Below, one piece after another: positions 24,298-32,854 of a DNA stretch of 56,054 bases (positions are counted from its first letter, which is position 1; each line of letters starts with the position of its first letter). The stretch comes from Kroppenstedtia sanguinis. Lineage in GTDB: Bacteria; Bacillota; Bacilli; Thermoactinomycetales; DSM-45169. Made by a program: the position numbers and the translations under genes. The stretch is taken from contig NZ_JBNPXF010000023.1 in assembly GCF_050433445.1 (NCBI RefSeq), forward strand, positions 1-56,054, given 5' to 3'. The notes beneath the pieces were generated by a model. That model was given only the letters and a program-made list of their open reading frames with translations. It was not told where the DNA came from and searched no databases.

Positions 24298-25599
24298 TTA
24301 ACCGCTAACTTCTTCAAGATTTGAATCACTTTGCTCCTTCACTTGACCATTACCTTTGATCGAAATAATCGCAATGAAACTGACTAATGCAGCTAAAATC
24401 ATATAAAGCGCAACCGGTACGTAAGAATTGTTAAAAGTGGCTAATAATGTTGTTGCCACAAGCGGAGCCGTTCCTCCTGCAAATGCCGCACCAAGCTGAT
24501 ATCCTAACGAAATCCCGGTATTACGTATTTTCGCCGGGAAAAATTCCGACATCATCGTTCCCTGGACAGCATTGAGGGAACCCCAGATGAATCCCAAACC
24601 AATAACCGTTGCTAAAATAAGTAAAAATACCGAACCTTGTTGCAGCATCCAGAAATATGGAAAAGCATATAATACAGTCGCCACAATACCAAATAGGTAA
24701 ATTCTCTTTCTACCAATTCGATCTGATAGATGTCCAATAATCGGAATAAGAATCGTAGCAACTAAGGAGCCAATTACAACCGCATTCAAAGCCTCGGACT
24801 CATTGAATGACAAATTGGATGTTGCATAAGAAACGATAAATGTTCCATATATGTAGAATGGTGCCGTTTCAACTACTTTTGCCCCCATCGCGATTAACAC
24901 TGCTTTCCAATGGTAACGTAATGTATCTGCAATCGGAAGCCTTGATATTTCACCCGCCTCTTGGGCTTTTTTAAATGCGGGAGTTTCATCAATACCTTTC
25001 CTAATCCATAAACCGAATAAAACAAGTAAGACACTTAATAAAAACGGTACACGCCATCCCCAAGACATGAACTGCTCATCTGGTAGAAGTGTCATCACCG
25101 ACATAACCAAGGAACCTAAAATCAATCCCAGGGAAATCCCTATTTGCGGCACACTTCCAAATAACCCCTTTCTATTTTTCGGTGCATATTCTACCGCTAA
25201 CAGTACAGAACCGCCCCATTCGCCACCAAGTGCCAACCCTTGCACGAAACGTAAACAAGTTAGAAAAATTGGCGCCCAAATACCAATCACTTGATAAGTA
25301 GGCAGCAACCCCATACCAAAGGTAGATAAGCCCATTAAACTGAGCGTTAGTACTAACGTCTTTTTCCTACCTAAACGGTCCCCAATATGACTAAAAAGGA
25401 CTCCACCGATAGGTCGTAAGAAAAAAGCAACTGAAAAGGAAGTATACGCAATAATTAACCCCAATACTGGATCCTCACTTACGAAGAATAACTGGTTAAA
25501 AACTAAGGCAGCAACCGTACCGTATAAAAAGTAATCAAACCACTCGATCGCACTACCTATTAAACTAGCACAAAGTACCCTTACATTCCCCTTTAACAT
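24298..25599 (-). CDS. MFS transporter, metabolite:H+ symporter (MHS) family
   Basis: A 433-residue permease with 12 predicted membrane helices. MHS signatures are present: GSAIEWFDYFLYGTVAALVF at the N-terminus, SHIGDRLGRKKTLVLTLSLM after helix 2, RFVQGLALGGEWGG, and RRVPFL-like loop WGWRVPFLLSVLL. Family members import small organic acids, shikimate, alpha-ketoglutarate or osmolytes with protons. Substrate is unknown; nearness to lutABC suggests a carboxylate. It is on the same strand as lutR but 212 bases upstream, so probably a separate unit. Confidence 0.88.
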   Translation of the reverse strand: MLKGNVRVLCASLIGSAIEWFDYFLYGTVAALVFNQLFFVSEDPVLGLIIAYTSFSVAFFLRPIGGVLFSHIGDRLGRKKTLVLTLSLMGLSTFGMGLLPTYQVIGIWAPIFLTCLRFVQGLALGGEWGGSVLLAVEYAPKNRKGLFGSVPQIGISLGLILGSLVMSVMTLLPDEQFMSWGWRVPFLLSVLLVLFGLWIRKGIDETPAFKKAQEAGEISRLPIADTLRYHWKAVLIAMGAKVVETAPFYIYGTFIVSYATSNLSFNESEALNAVVIGSLVATILIPIIGHLSDRIGRKRIYLFGIVATVLYAFPYFWMLQQGSVFLLILATVIGLGFIWGSLNAVQGTMMSEFFPAKIRNTGISLGYQLGAAFAGGTAPLVATTLLATFNNSYVPVALYMILAALVSFIAIISIKGNGQVKEQSDSNLEEVSG

Positions 25600-25895
25600 T
25601 GTGTTTCTCCCCCCAATTAATTAATTCACCCCAATTTAAATCGCTTACAATACTTGGACAGTTCATATGTTTGCCAACTCATCAGATGACCCGATAACCT
25701 TATGTTCGTATTCTATCATGAGTTTTAGGGCTTGTAAATATCATTTTCAAAGGAAATGAATTATTCAGTATATTCCATTTTACTTGGTTTTAATAACTTA
25801 AAAGTTGTTGTAACAGTACTTTTATCTTACTCATAAGTGCAACAATACAATTGGGGTTACATATAACTTTTATGAATCATAAATCAAATTCAACT
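25600..25895. other. AT-rich intergenic region
   Basis: The MFS leader and spacer up to the terminator of the FMN reductase gene. Nothing else recognisable was seen. Confidence 0.5.
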
Positions 25896-25942
25896 TAAAA
25901 AAAGACAGGAATCTTCCCCCAAGGAAATAATCCTGTCTTTCA
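25896..25942 (-). terminator. Intrinsic terminator of the FMN reductase gene
   Basis: Stem AAAGACAGGA/TCCTGTCTTT with a 20-base loop; a T run follows on the minus strand. Confidence 0.8.
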
Positions 25943-25968
25943 TTCTAAATTGTGTCACTTTTTTCTTC

Positions 25969-26535
25969 TTAAAAATCATACTCCTCTTCCTTAGCCTTAC
26001 GAATATTCGTATAGGTTTCAGTTAACACTACTGTATCTTCGACTAAGCGTTGGATCCGGAAGATAATATCATCGTTGATTATTTCTTTCCTATAAAAGTC
26101 CTTTTCTTCAATAAATACATACGATTGAACAACTTGTGCTTTCATATAAGATAAAATTGGTTTTAATTGTTGTTCTACGATTAAATAATGTTTGGATGAT
26201 CCAGCGGTAACAAGGATACCTACGATTTTGTCCCAAAATGATTTTTCAGGAAGCAAATCAAATATATTTTTCAATGTAGCTGGAATCGATGCTTGAAATA
26301 TAGGTGTTCCAATTATGATGGCATCTGCCTCCATAATTTGTTTTGTAACGTATCCAGTATCACCTTCATATTCCAAATAATTTCGCCCATCACTAAATTG
26401 AATATCGTAATCTGCTAGGTCAATTAGATTAAATTCTACTTCTGGATATTTTTCTAAGATTTCTTTGGATAGGTAATTCATTGCTGTTCTAGTTTTAGAA
26501 CCCACAATGGAACCAGATAAACCTACTATTTTCAC
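25969..26535 (-). CDS. NAD(P)H-dependent FMN reductase
   Basis: A 188-residue flavodoxin-like reductase. The FMN phosphate loop is SGSIVGSKTRTAMNYL at the N-terminus, and TPIFQASIPATLKNIFDLLP is the family active-site loop. It supplies reduced FMN. Its upstream neighbour, only 12 bases away, is the C-terminal end of an LLM-type flavin monooxygenase, so together they were a two-component monooxygenase (reductase plus oxygenase) in the donor. Because the oxygenase is truncated, the reductase is now without its partner. Confidence 0.88.
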   Translation of the reverse strand: MKIVGLSGSIVGSKTRTAMNYLSKEILEKYPEVEFNLIDLADYDIQFSDGRNYLEYEGDTGYVTKQIMEADAIIIGTPIFQASIPATLKNIFDLLPEKSFWDKIVGILVTAGSSKHYLIVEQQLKPILSYMKAQVVQSYVFIEEKDFYRKEIINDDIIFRIQRLVEDTVVLTETYTNIRKAKEEEYDF

Positions 26536-26547
26536 ACTTATTACCTC

Positions 26548-26789
26548 CTATTGTTTTGCTGTATATTTTTTAATAGCCGGTACAATTTCGGTACCAATAA
26601 TTTCAATATTTTTCATTATCCTGTCAAACGGAACGCCGCCAAATTCCAATTGTGCCATGTATCGTTGATGACCAAATTGTTCATGTTGATACAATATCTT
26701 TTCAATAATTTCTTGAGGGCTTCCCACAAGCATGACACTCCGTTTGTCCGCTCCTTGTGCAAATAGTTGCTTAGCAAACCCTCGTTGCA
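26548..26789 (-). pseudogene. LLM-class flavin monooxygenase, C-terminal fragment
   Basis: About 80 residues remain: AKQLFAQGADKRSVMLVGSP, IIEKILYQHEQFGHQRYMAQ and a tail ending IVPAIKKYTAKQ. This is the typical C-terminus of LLM (bacterial luciferase-like) monooxygenases, which are normally about 340 residues. The N-terminal three quarters are missing and replaced by pilN, in frame. The resulting chimeric reading frame runs from 27333 to 26548. Confidence 0.85.
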
Positions 26790-27333
26790 CTTTCAGTAAA
26801 AAATGGAAGTGTAGGATTTGCGCCCCTCGATCCATTTTCTGTGGTGGAGTGCCCCCGGCACAATTCTTGCCCAAACAGTCCAGAGAGACTTCTTCCACAT
26901 GAGTATCTTTTTTCAAGGATTCCAGAAAGGCAGACGCCTCGGACAGGGAGGGAAACACCGCCCATCCGTCCATTCGCCGTCCGTCGGCTTCCGCATGGAA
27001 AAGCTCCACACCGGCAGGGAGGTGATCATTGACCCATTGCAAACCCTCCGCCCACAAAATTCGGTTTTTCTCCAATGCCTCTACCGCATCTCGGTAGCCG
27101 ACTTCCGGACCAAAACGCTTCATAAATCTCTGGTGGGAATCCACCATCTCCCGCTCTTCCTGAAACGCCTGCATCTGGGCCCGATGGTTTTCTTCCATTT
27201 CAATGACTTTCAGGTACTGCTGATTTAAGTACCACCCCATAAAGAAAGCAAAGTTCAGCAACCAGAGCAGGATCAGGATCCATCCCAGCCGGAAATAACG
27301 TCTTCCCGCCGGAACCGGCGGCATCAAATTCAT
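26790..27333 (-). pseudogene. pilN: PilN-like protein, 3' end replaced by foreign sequence
   Basis: A bitopic membrane protein: basic N-terminus (MNLMPPVPAGRRYF), one helix (LGWILILLWLLNFAFFMGWY), a coiled stretch and a small alpha/beta domain. This is the PilN layout. The start is ATG at 27333, overlapping the pilM stop (ATGA). The domain is essentially complete to the beta strand ending HFHFLLK, after which the frame passes into the LLM fragment, giving a chimera of about 261 residues. The native tail is found at 16616-16669. Whether the chimera still pairs with PilO is unknown. Confidence 0.78.
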
Positions 27334-28334
27334 TCGCCGTACACGCCGCTCAGTGCCGCTCCCAAGGGGACGGACAAGGCGGTCTCCAGCCAGGGAGAAG
27401 ATTGAAGGCTCATCTCCTCCTCCATGATCTCCCATGGGCCGATCCCCAGGCGAATCGGGGGAGTCTCCCTGGTCTTCATCCAGTCGAGCAGTTGATTCAG
27501 GTCGATCCCCGTCCCTGTCAGAGTCCACACTCGACCCGGTTTCCACAGTTCGCGTCTCATCCAATCCGGACCCTCCTTTCTCAGTGCGTCTAGGAGCGCA
27601 TAGCCATAAGCAGCCACAGGATCCGGCTCTGATAATACCGGGGTCAGGGGGTCCACTCCAGGACGAACCCCTTCCCTCACAAAGGAGTCCATCCCCAAAG
27701 ATAGGTAGATTCCTCCCTGCAACACTCCATGGTGGAATAGATTGACCTCCACTCCTTCCTCGGAGACATGGAGGCTAACCAAGCGGGGCAAGGATTCCTC
27801 AGCGGAAAAATGGAGCCACCGTTGCAAACTGTGAGCCGCCAAATCGATGGTGACCGGCTCCAAACCACAACAACCGATCAGATTCACCAGCTGCTCCACA
27901 TAAGAACGAGAGGTGACCGCCACCACCACAGCCTGGCGATCCCCTTCCTGCCAGATCGGACCGATCGGCTGATAATCGAAATGAGGATCGTCATAAGGGA
28001 GATCCCACTCCGGAAGCACTTTTTTTTCAATCCACCGTCGCATCCGGGAGGAACGCATCTCAGGAATATTCCATACCCCGGTAGTCACATGTCGGTTACT
28101 GAGCGTGAGATGAACCCGATGAGTCCGGAAATGTCGATTCAATAGGGCATCCCGCAGGGATTGTATCAGTTCATCCCGATCCACCGCAGTCCGCTCTTCC
28201 TGCCAGACCGGTAACAGGGGATGAACCACATATTGGGTCAGGCGTATCCGACGCAGGCTTTTTTTCATCTCCACTAATTTAAATAGAGAATCATCCATTT
28301 CAATTCCCAGAGAGAAACGTGGCAACAGAGGCAT
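27330..28334 (-). CDS. pilM: PilM-like type IV pilus assembly ATPase-fold protein
   Basis: A 334-residue cytoplasmic protein of the PilM (FtsA/actin-like) family. It begins PLLPRFSLGIEMDDSLFKLV, the phosphate-1-like strand, and carries VVVAVTSRSYVEQLVNLIGC and the following GLEPVTIDLAAHSLQRW, as PilM proteins do. The open frame starts at 28367, but ATG at 28334 has GAGGAG nine bases upstream. It overlaps pilN by ATGA. No pilB, pilC, pilT or pilin gene is nearby, so the rest of the machine must be elsewhere. Confidence 0.82.
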   Translation of the reverse strand: MPLLPRFSLGIEMDDSLFKLVEMKKSLRRIRLTQYVVHPLLPVWQEERTAVDRDELIQSLRDALLNRHFRTHRVHLTLSNRHVTTGVWNIPEMRSSRMRRWIEKKVLPEWDLPYDDPHFDYQPIGPIWQEGDRQAVVVAVTSRSYVEQLVNLIGCCGLEPVTIDLAAHSLQRWLHFSAEESLPRLVSLHVSEEGVEVNLFHHGVLQGGIYLSLGMDSFVREGVRPGVDPLTPVLSEPDPVAAYGYALLDALRKEGPDWMRRELWKPGRVWTLTGTGIDLNQLLDWMKTRETPPIRLGIGPWEIMEEEMSLQSSPWLETALSVPLGAALSGVYGE

Positions 28335-28367
28335 GTTCACTAACTCCTCTACCATCTTCGAAGTCAA

Positions 28368-28747
28368 CTATCTTTTATTTCTTTGATACCCGAGAGAGAA
28401 ATCCTTTTCTGCTCTTTGTGTTTTTCATATAAAAAAGAAAATTAGTTCTTCCAGTCTAAGTCTTTCCGTCGATCCTACTCTGCCTTTTCCCACAAACTAC
28501 CTTAAAAAGGGAATCCCGCATCCATCCAGGGTTTCCCTTGATGAATCAGTAAACAGAAGTACTGAAGAGGAAGAAGGCGCGCGAAGAAAAACGGCAGGGA
28601 TTTTTCCGGGAAAACAACCTTTTTCCGCTCTTAACCCATCTACCCCGACACTTCTTTCCTATATATGATGAAGATAGGATAAACAACCATATTTGGTGAC
28701 GGAGGATAAAACCCATCCGCCACCTGCATAGAGAGAGGGGAAACAAA
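28368..28747. other. Divergent intergenic region between pilM and the L,D-transpeptidase gene
   Basis: Must hold the promoters for pilM (leftward) and the transpeptidase gene (rightward). No gene or clear operator was recognised. Confidence 0.5.
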
Positions 28748-29443
28748 ATAAATAAGTTAGCGTCCTGGGGAACGTGGGGAATCTCTATATTACTTACCAC
28801 TACCCTATTTTTAGGTGGAACGGTTCCCACTGTACAAGCAAGCACCTCCACCCGGCCTTGGATCGAGGTGGATAAAGCAACCAACCGACTCACTCTTCAT
28901 CAAGGAAGAAAAGCCGCCAAAACCTATACTGTGGCGACTGGCCGGTCTCAGAACTTAACGCCTGAGGGTACTTTTAAAGTTGTGACGAAATTCATCAAAC
29001 CCGGCTGGAAAGGGATTGCCGGAGGATTGCCGAAAAACCCCTTGGGCGAACGATGGATCGGGATTCAAGTCAATGGAGACCAAGGCCGCACTTACGGAAT
29101 TCACGGGACCAACCACCCGAATTCCATCGGCACCCACGCCTCCAGCGGTTGTGTTCGAATGAAAAACCGAGATGTGATCGACCTGTACAAGCGGGTACCC
29201 GCGGGAACCAAGGTCAAGATTCATAACGGAAAGCCAAATCCCAAGGTAACCACAACCTCAGGAAAGGTAACAGTGACTGCCCAACTCGCCAACATCCGCA
29301 AAGCCCCCTCTATGAGCGGACAGGTTTTGCAACGGGTAGTCGGTGGCAAGCAACTCAAAGCTATCGGCAAAAAGGGAAACTGGGTGAAAATTCGCCTAAA
29401 GAACGGCCAAATCGCCTTTATCCATCAAAACATCGTCCGCTGA
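28748..29443 (+). CDS. L,D-transpeptidase (YkuD) with SH3 domain, secreted (apparent ATA start)
   Basis: A 231-residue exported cell-wall enzyme. Residues 1-34 are a signal peptide (NKLASWGTWGISILLTTTLF then PTVQA-S). Residues about 38-160 are a YkuD domain with the catalytic motif GIHGTNHPNSIGTHASSGCV, where His and Cys are intact. Residues about 170-231 are a bacterial SH3-type domain (TVTAQLANIRKAPSMSGQVL). It forms 3-3 cross-links or attaches proteins to peptidoglycan. The frame has no ATG, GTG or TTG upstream of the signal peptide; the best-placed codon is ATA at 28748, 7-8 bases after GAGAGGGG. The first GTG, at 28868, would remove the signal peptide. Confidence 0.88.
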   Translation: MNKLASWGTWGISILLTTTLFLGGTVPTVQASTSTRPWIEVDKATNRLTLHQGRKAAKTYTVATGRSQNLTPEGTFKVVTKFIKPGWKGIAGGLPKNPLGERWIGIQVNGDQGRTYGIHGTNHPNSIGTHASSGCVRMKNRDVIDLYKRVPAGTKVKIHNGKPNPKVTTTSGKVTVTAQLANIRKAPSMSGQVLQRVVGGKQLKAIGKKGNWVKIRLKNGQIAFIHQNIVR

Positions 29444-29451
29444 AAGGACAA

Positions 29452-29490
29452 CCAGTAAAGGCGCCCCGAAATGGGGTGCCTTTACTGGTT
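29452..29490. terminator. Strong bidirectional terminator
   Basis: A 16-bp stem CCAGTAAAGGC.CCCC/GGGG.GCCTTTACTGG with one mismatch and a five-base loop, between convergent genes. Confidence 0.93.
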
Positions 29491-29503
29491 TTGTACAGGA
29501 CAT

Positions 29504-30394
29504 TTACATGGAGATTTCCCGTGCTTGATCCTTCACTTCCTGAGGCACTTCAATCGTTCCGTTAAATTTGCCAGTCATGGTGGTGGTGGTGGACTGTTCC
29601 ATTTTGATGACACCGGACACTCCACTTTCTTGAATCGGAAGCTCCAGTTCCATGGACTGATCCACTTTCTTTTGCTCATAGGTTTTCCGATCAATATGAT
29701 AGACCTGCTCCAGTGCGTTCAGTTTGATGTCCGTTTCTTTGACGCTCACACCTACTTGTTTCATCGCCGGAACCAAGGCACCGGAGAGTTGCTGCATCAT
29801 CATATCTTTGATCTCTTTTTGTTCATCCGTCACTTTCAGTGTGATGATATACTCCTCATCCGTTTCTTCCATCTCAAAGGGGCTGTCTTGATCTCCCTTG
29901 AACTTGGAGAAGATGTCCTCCAGCATTTCCAAAGCCTTGGAAGGGTCCTCCGCCTGACCGCCGGTGGCTTTCCCCAAATCGGCACCTTTTCCTTTCACCC
30001 AGGTTCCGTCCAACTGCTGATAGATTTCATCCCCCACCTGGTAGGCTTCCATCTTGCTTGATTCCCCGCCCCCTTCTACTGTACCCGAAAATTGCATGGC
30101 TGCCGGGTTGTTGGTCATTTTGGCATCGATGTTGACTTTTTGATCGATTCCTTGAGTCTGACCCTCTGCTTCCAACTGGATTTTCTGGTCACCCTCCATC
30201 TTGTAGGTGAGTCCTTTTGCTTCCTTTGTCACTTTTTGAGTTTTTGCAATCACTTGCCGGGTGGTCAACTTCTTCGCCGGCTCCTTCTCTTCCTTCTCCT
30301 CCCCCTTTTCCGCAGCAGGGCTTTGAGACAGGCAACCTGTGAACAGAAGGACTATTGGCAACGAAATCGCTAACAAACGGGATAAACGCAACAT
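29504..30394 (-). CDS. Lipoprotein of the DUF6612 type
   Basis: A 296-residue lipoprotein. The signal peptide ends in the lipobox LFTGC (cysteine about residue 21), followed by an acidic/lysine linker. The remainder is a LolA/LppX-like beta-rich fold as in DUF6612 lipoproteins, with segments TYKMEGDQKIQLEAEGQTQG and VGDEIYQQLDGTWVKGKG. Function is unknown; such folds bind lipids or hydrophobic ligands. It sits between the transpeptidase and nadA and is preceded by a long leader region with tandem repeats. Confidence 0.8.
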   Translation of the reverse strand: MLRLSRLLAISLPIVLLFTGCLSQSPAAEKGEEKEEKEPAKKLTTRQVIAKTQKVTKEAKGLTYKMEGDQKIQLEAEGQTQGIDQKVNIDAKMTNNPAAMQFSGTVEGGGESSKMEAYQVGDEIYQQLDGTWVKGKGADLGKATGGQAEDPSKALEMLEDIFSKFKGDQDSPFEMEETDEEYIITLKVTDEQKEIKDMMMQQLSGALVPAMKQVGVSVKETDIKLNALEQVYHIDRKTYEQKKVDQSMELELPIQESGVSGVIKMEQSTTTTMTGKFNGTIEVPQEVKDQAREISM

Positions 30395-30902
30395 AGATGA
30401 ATCCTCTCCCTACTCTGAAAATGGTAATCACCGAGTATGCTGATTCGCCTGATTTGAGGTAGGAAGTCCAATGCACCCCAGAGCTACTTCTACTCCCTCA
30501 TCTCCCTGTGGCATAAGGAGAGAACGAACGCTTTTAAGCAGGATCCGTATCTTGTGGTAGGACGACTTTTTCACAATGCTTCCAGGCGACCTCTCTAAGA
30601 CTTCTCCGCTACTTATTTAGGGCCTCAGCCCCTTTGGATTGTAGTGCCTGTGGTGCATCCTTGTTTTTCTGATTGTAGTGCCTATGGTGCATCCTTATTT
30701 TTCAAATTGTTGTGCCTATGGTGCATCCTTATTTTTCAGATTGTAGTGCCTATGGTGCATCCTCGATTTTAAAATGATTGTGATGGAACGCCTACCTTCC
30801 GACTCCTGTTTTCTGATGAATCAACAACCTCAGATGATTATACGAACGGATCCATTGTCACACAAATAACTCCATATTTCTAGTATAAATACCATTTTTA
30901 TA
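30395..30902. other. Intergenic region with degenerate element and tandem repeats
   Basis: No gene. Around 30439-30475, GATTCGCC...GAGGTAGGAA resembles the start of the MITE-like element at 9658 but the rest does not align well. At 30637-30772 there is a four-copy tandem repeat. Confidence 0.6.
30637..30772. repeat. 34-bp tandem repeat, four copies
   Basis: Four adjacent units of exactly 34 bp start at 30637, 30671, 30705 and 30739, sharing GTGCCTATGGTGCATCC with few changes (GTGCCTGTGGTGCATCC in unit 1). The unit length is not a multiple of three and no frame is conserved, so it is not coding. Units are contiguous, so it is not a CRISPR. It lies downstream of nadA and upstream of the lipoprotein gene. 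Confidence 0.95.
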
Positions 30903-32012
30903 TCACGTAATCGACAACATTCGATCCAAGGCCTGTTTAGCCCAGTAGGAGGTCTCTGGATCCACACTCACCTGATTGACCGGATGGCCTTCCAGCAAGC
31001 TCTCTAAAGCCCACAGCAGATGCGGAAGATCAATCCGATTCATAGTCAGACAAGGACACATCGTTCGACTGAGAAGCTGGATCTGCTGTTCGGGATGATT
31101 TTGGGCGAGTCGTTGCACTAGATTCACCTCGGTACCTACAGCCCATTTGCTTCCGGGAGCAGCCTGTTGAATCCGGTGAATAATGTAGCTGGTAGATCCC
31201 TTTTCATCAGCGGCCTGAACCACATCAAAGGTACACTCGGGATGGACAATCACTCGGGTTTCCTGATCCTGCTCCCGCATTTGGCGAATCTGATCCACAG
31301 TAAATTTGGTATGAACCGAGCAAAATCCCTTCCACAACAGAACACGAAGCTCCTCCATCGGTCCCTTCACTTCCTCCCACTGTCCATAGATCGGATCCCA
31401 GACGGCCATCTGTTGCAAGGGGATTCCCATGGCATGGGAAGTGTTCCGTCCCAGGTGCTGATCCGGAAGGAACAGGATTCTCTTCTTTTGAGAAAAGGCC
31501 CATTTCAACACCCCTGCTGCGTTGGAAGAAGTACAGGTCACCCCACCATGACGACCGACAAAAGCCTTGATGTCAGCGGAGGAATTAACATAGGTCACAG
31601 GCAGGATCGTATCCCCCAGTTCTTGCTGCATCACTTCCCAAGCCTCTTCAAGCTCATCGATGGTAGCCATATCCGCCATAGAACAACCGGCTCTTCGGTC
31701 AGGGAGGATCACGATCTGCTCCTCCTTGGTCAGGATATCTGCCGTTTCAGCCATGAAATGAACGCCACAAAACACGATATAGCTGGCTCGGCTCTGCCTT
31801 TCAGCAATTCGGGCCAACTCCAGGGAGTCCCCAGTGAAATCGGCGAAGCGAAACACCTCGTCCCGCTGATAATGATGCCCCATCATCACCAAATCTCGGC
31901 CCAGTGTATCCTTGGCCTGCTGAATCCGCTCATCCATTTCCCTATTGGACAAGTGGCGGTAACTTTCTGGAAGAACAGATAAGTTCGCCCTTAACCGTTC
32001 CATATCGATCAT
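30903..32012 (-). CDS. nadA: Quinolinate synthase
   Basis: A 369-residue [4Fe-4S] enzyme that condenses iminoaspartate with dihydroxyacetone phosphate to quinolinate in NAD synthesis. Cluster cysteines appear in YIVFCGVHFMAE, VHPECTFDVVQAAD and LLSRTMCPCLTMN; YVNSSADIKA is also conserved. The open frame runs to 32072, but ATG at 32012 overlaps the nadC stop (ATGA), with GAAGGAG before it; ATG at 32003 is an alternative with better spacing. It forms an operon with nadC. Confidence 0.95.
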   Translation of the reverse strand: MIDMERLRANLSVLPESYRHLSNREMDERIQQAKDTLGRDLVMMGHHYQRDEVFRFADFTGDSLELARIAERQSRASYIVFCGVHFMAETADILTKEEQIVILPDRRAGCSMADMATIDELEEAWEVMQQELGDTILPVTYVNSSADIKAFVGRHGGVTCTSSNAAGVLKWAFSQKKRILFLPDQHLGRNTSHAMGIPLQQMAVWDPIYGQWEEVKGPMEELRVLLWKGFCSVHTKFTVDQIRQMREQDQETRVIVHPECTFDVVQAADEKGSTSYIIHRIQQAAPGSKWAVGTEVNLVQRLAQNHPEQQIQLLSRTMCPCLTMNRIDLPHLLWALESLLEGHPVNQVSVDPETSYWAKQALDRMLSIT

Positions 32013-32854
32013 CTCTCCTTCTCTTGAATCTCCAGACTGATATCCAAGGCTTGAACCGAATGAGTCAACCATCCCAAAGAGATGAAATCCACACCGGTCT
32101 TGGCCACTTCACGAGCAGTTTCAGGGGTGATGTTACCCGATGCTTCCGTCCAGACCCGACGACCACCCACGATGGATACAGCCTCCCGCAGGCACTCCGG
32201 GGCCATATTGTCCAACAGGATCCCATCCACATCGAGATCGGCTGCTTCCGCTACCTGTTCTAGAGTGTCTGCCTCCACCTCCACTTGAACCATGTGGCCC
32301 ACCCGAGAGCGGACCTGCTCCACTGCTTTCCGCATACTGCCAACCACGGCGATATGGTTATCTTTGATCATCACTCCGTGACTGAGCCCTAATCGATGAT
32401 TGATCCCACCCCCAGACCGGACCGCATACTTCTCCAGCATCCTCAGCCCCGGTGTGGTTTTTCGGGTATCCAATACCTGACAGTCCAATCCTTCCAGCAC
32501 ATCCACCACCTGACGAGTGACCGTGGCGATCCCGGACAGACGTTGCAAAAAATTGAGTGCCACCCGTTCCCCGGTGAGCAGAGCCTGGGTGGTTCCTACT
32601 ATCCGGGCCAAGACGGCACCGGGAGAAACTCGCTCCCCCTCTGCCACCTCGCAGATCAACCGCATGTTTGGGTCCAATTGGCGAAAAACTTCTTCCACTA
32701 CCGGCAATCCCGCCACCACCCCGTTTCCCTTTGCCAGGAAGATTCCTGTGGTTCTCTGCCCCACCGTCACCAGGGATTCCGTGGTCCAATCCCCTGCTCC
32801 GATATCTTCATTCAATGCTTCACTTACCAGCGGTCTCAGTTGTAACCGGTTCAA
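32009..32854 (-). CDS. nadC: Nicotinate-nucleotide pyrophosphorylase (carboxylating)
   Basis: A 281-residue quinolinate phosphoribosyltransferase, making nicotinate mononucleotide from quinolinate and PRPP. Active-site motifs TRKTTPGLRMLEKYAV, GGGINHRLGLSHGVMIKDNH and VEVEADTLEQ are intact, as are GILLDNM and EASGNI. Start is TTG at 32854, 7 bases after GGAGGGG; an ATG in another frame between them opens only a short overlapping peptide. It leads the nadC-nadA operon. nadB, which usually precedes nadC in Bacillus, is missing here. Confidence 0.95.
   Translation of the reverse strand: MNRLQLRPLVSEALNEDIGAGDWTTESLVTVGQRTTGIFLAKGNGVVAGLPVVEEVFRQLDPNMRLICEVAEGERVSPGAVLARIVGTTQALLTGERVALNFLQRLSGIATVTRQVVDVLEGLDCQVLDTRKTTPGLRMLEKYAVRSGGGINHRLGLSHGVMIKDNHIAVVGSMRKAVEQVRSRVGHMVQVEVEADTLEQVAEAADLDVDGILLDNMAPECLREAVSIVGGRRVWTEASGNITPETAREVAKTGVDFISLGWLTHSVQALDISLEIQEKER

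Larger units (their letters stand above)
16670..26789. other. AT-rich foreign segment interrupting pilN (about 10.1 kb)
   Basis: Base composition and codon use change sharply at both borders: the inside is AT-rich with A/T-ending codons and Bacillus-like genes, the outside is GC-balanced. Both borders cut genes: a ykuK-like gene on the left keeps only its C-terminus, and an LLM-family monooxygenase on the right keeps only its C-terminus. The two outer flanks are the two halves of pilN. No integrase, transposase, tRNA or target duplication is visible at the borders. The host element repeats found elsewhere in the window were not seen inside. Either a large piece of foreign DNA was inserted by illegitimate recombination, or this is an assembly chimera. 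Confidence 0.85.

Noticed and set aside
16670..26789. Prophage, ICE or transposon carrying the lut genes
   Set aside because: No integrase, transposase, structural phage gene, conjugation gene, att site or inverted ends at the borders.
26548..27564. A 338-residue single protein reading from 27564
   Set aside because: Residues before ATG 27333 overlap pilM in another frame and have no ribosome-binding site; the end belongs to a different family. It is an accidental composite.
30637..30772. Possible CRISPR array
   Set aside because: Units are contiguous 34-mers with no unique spacers and no cas genes nearby. They are simple tandem repeats.
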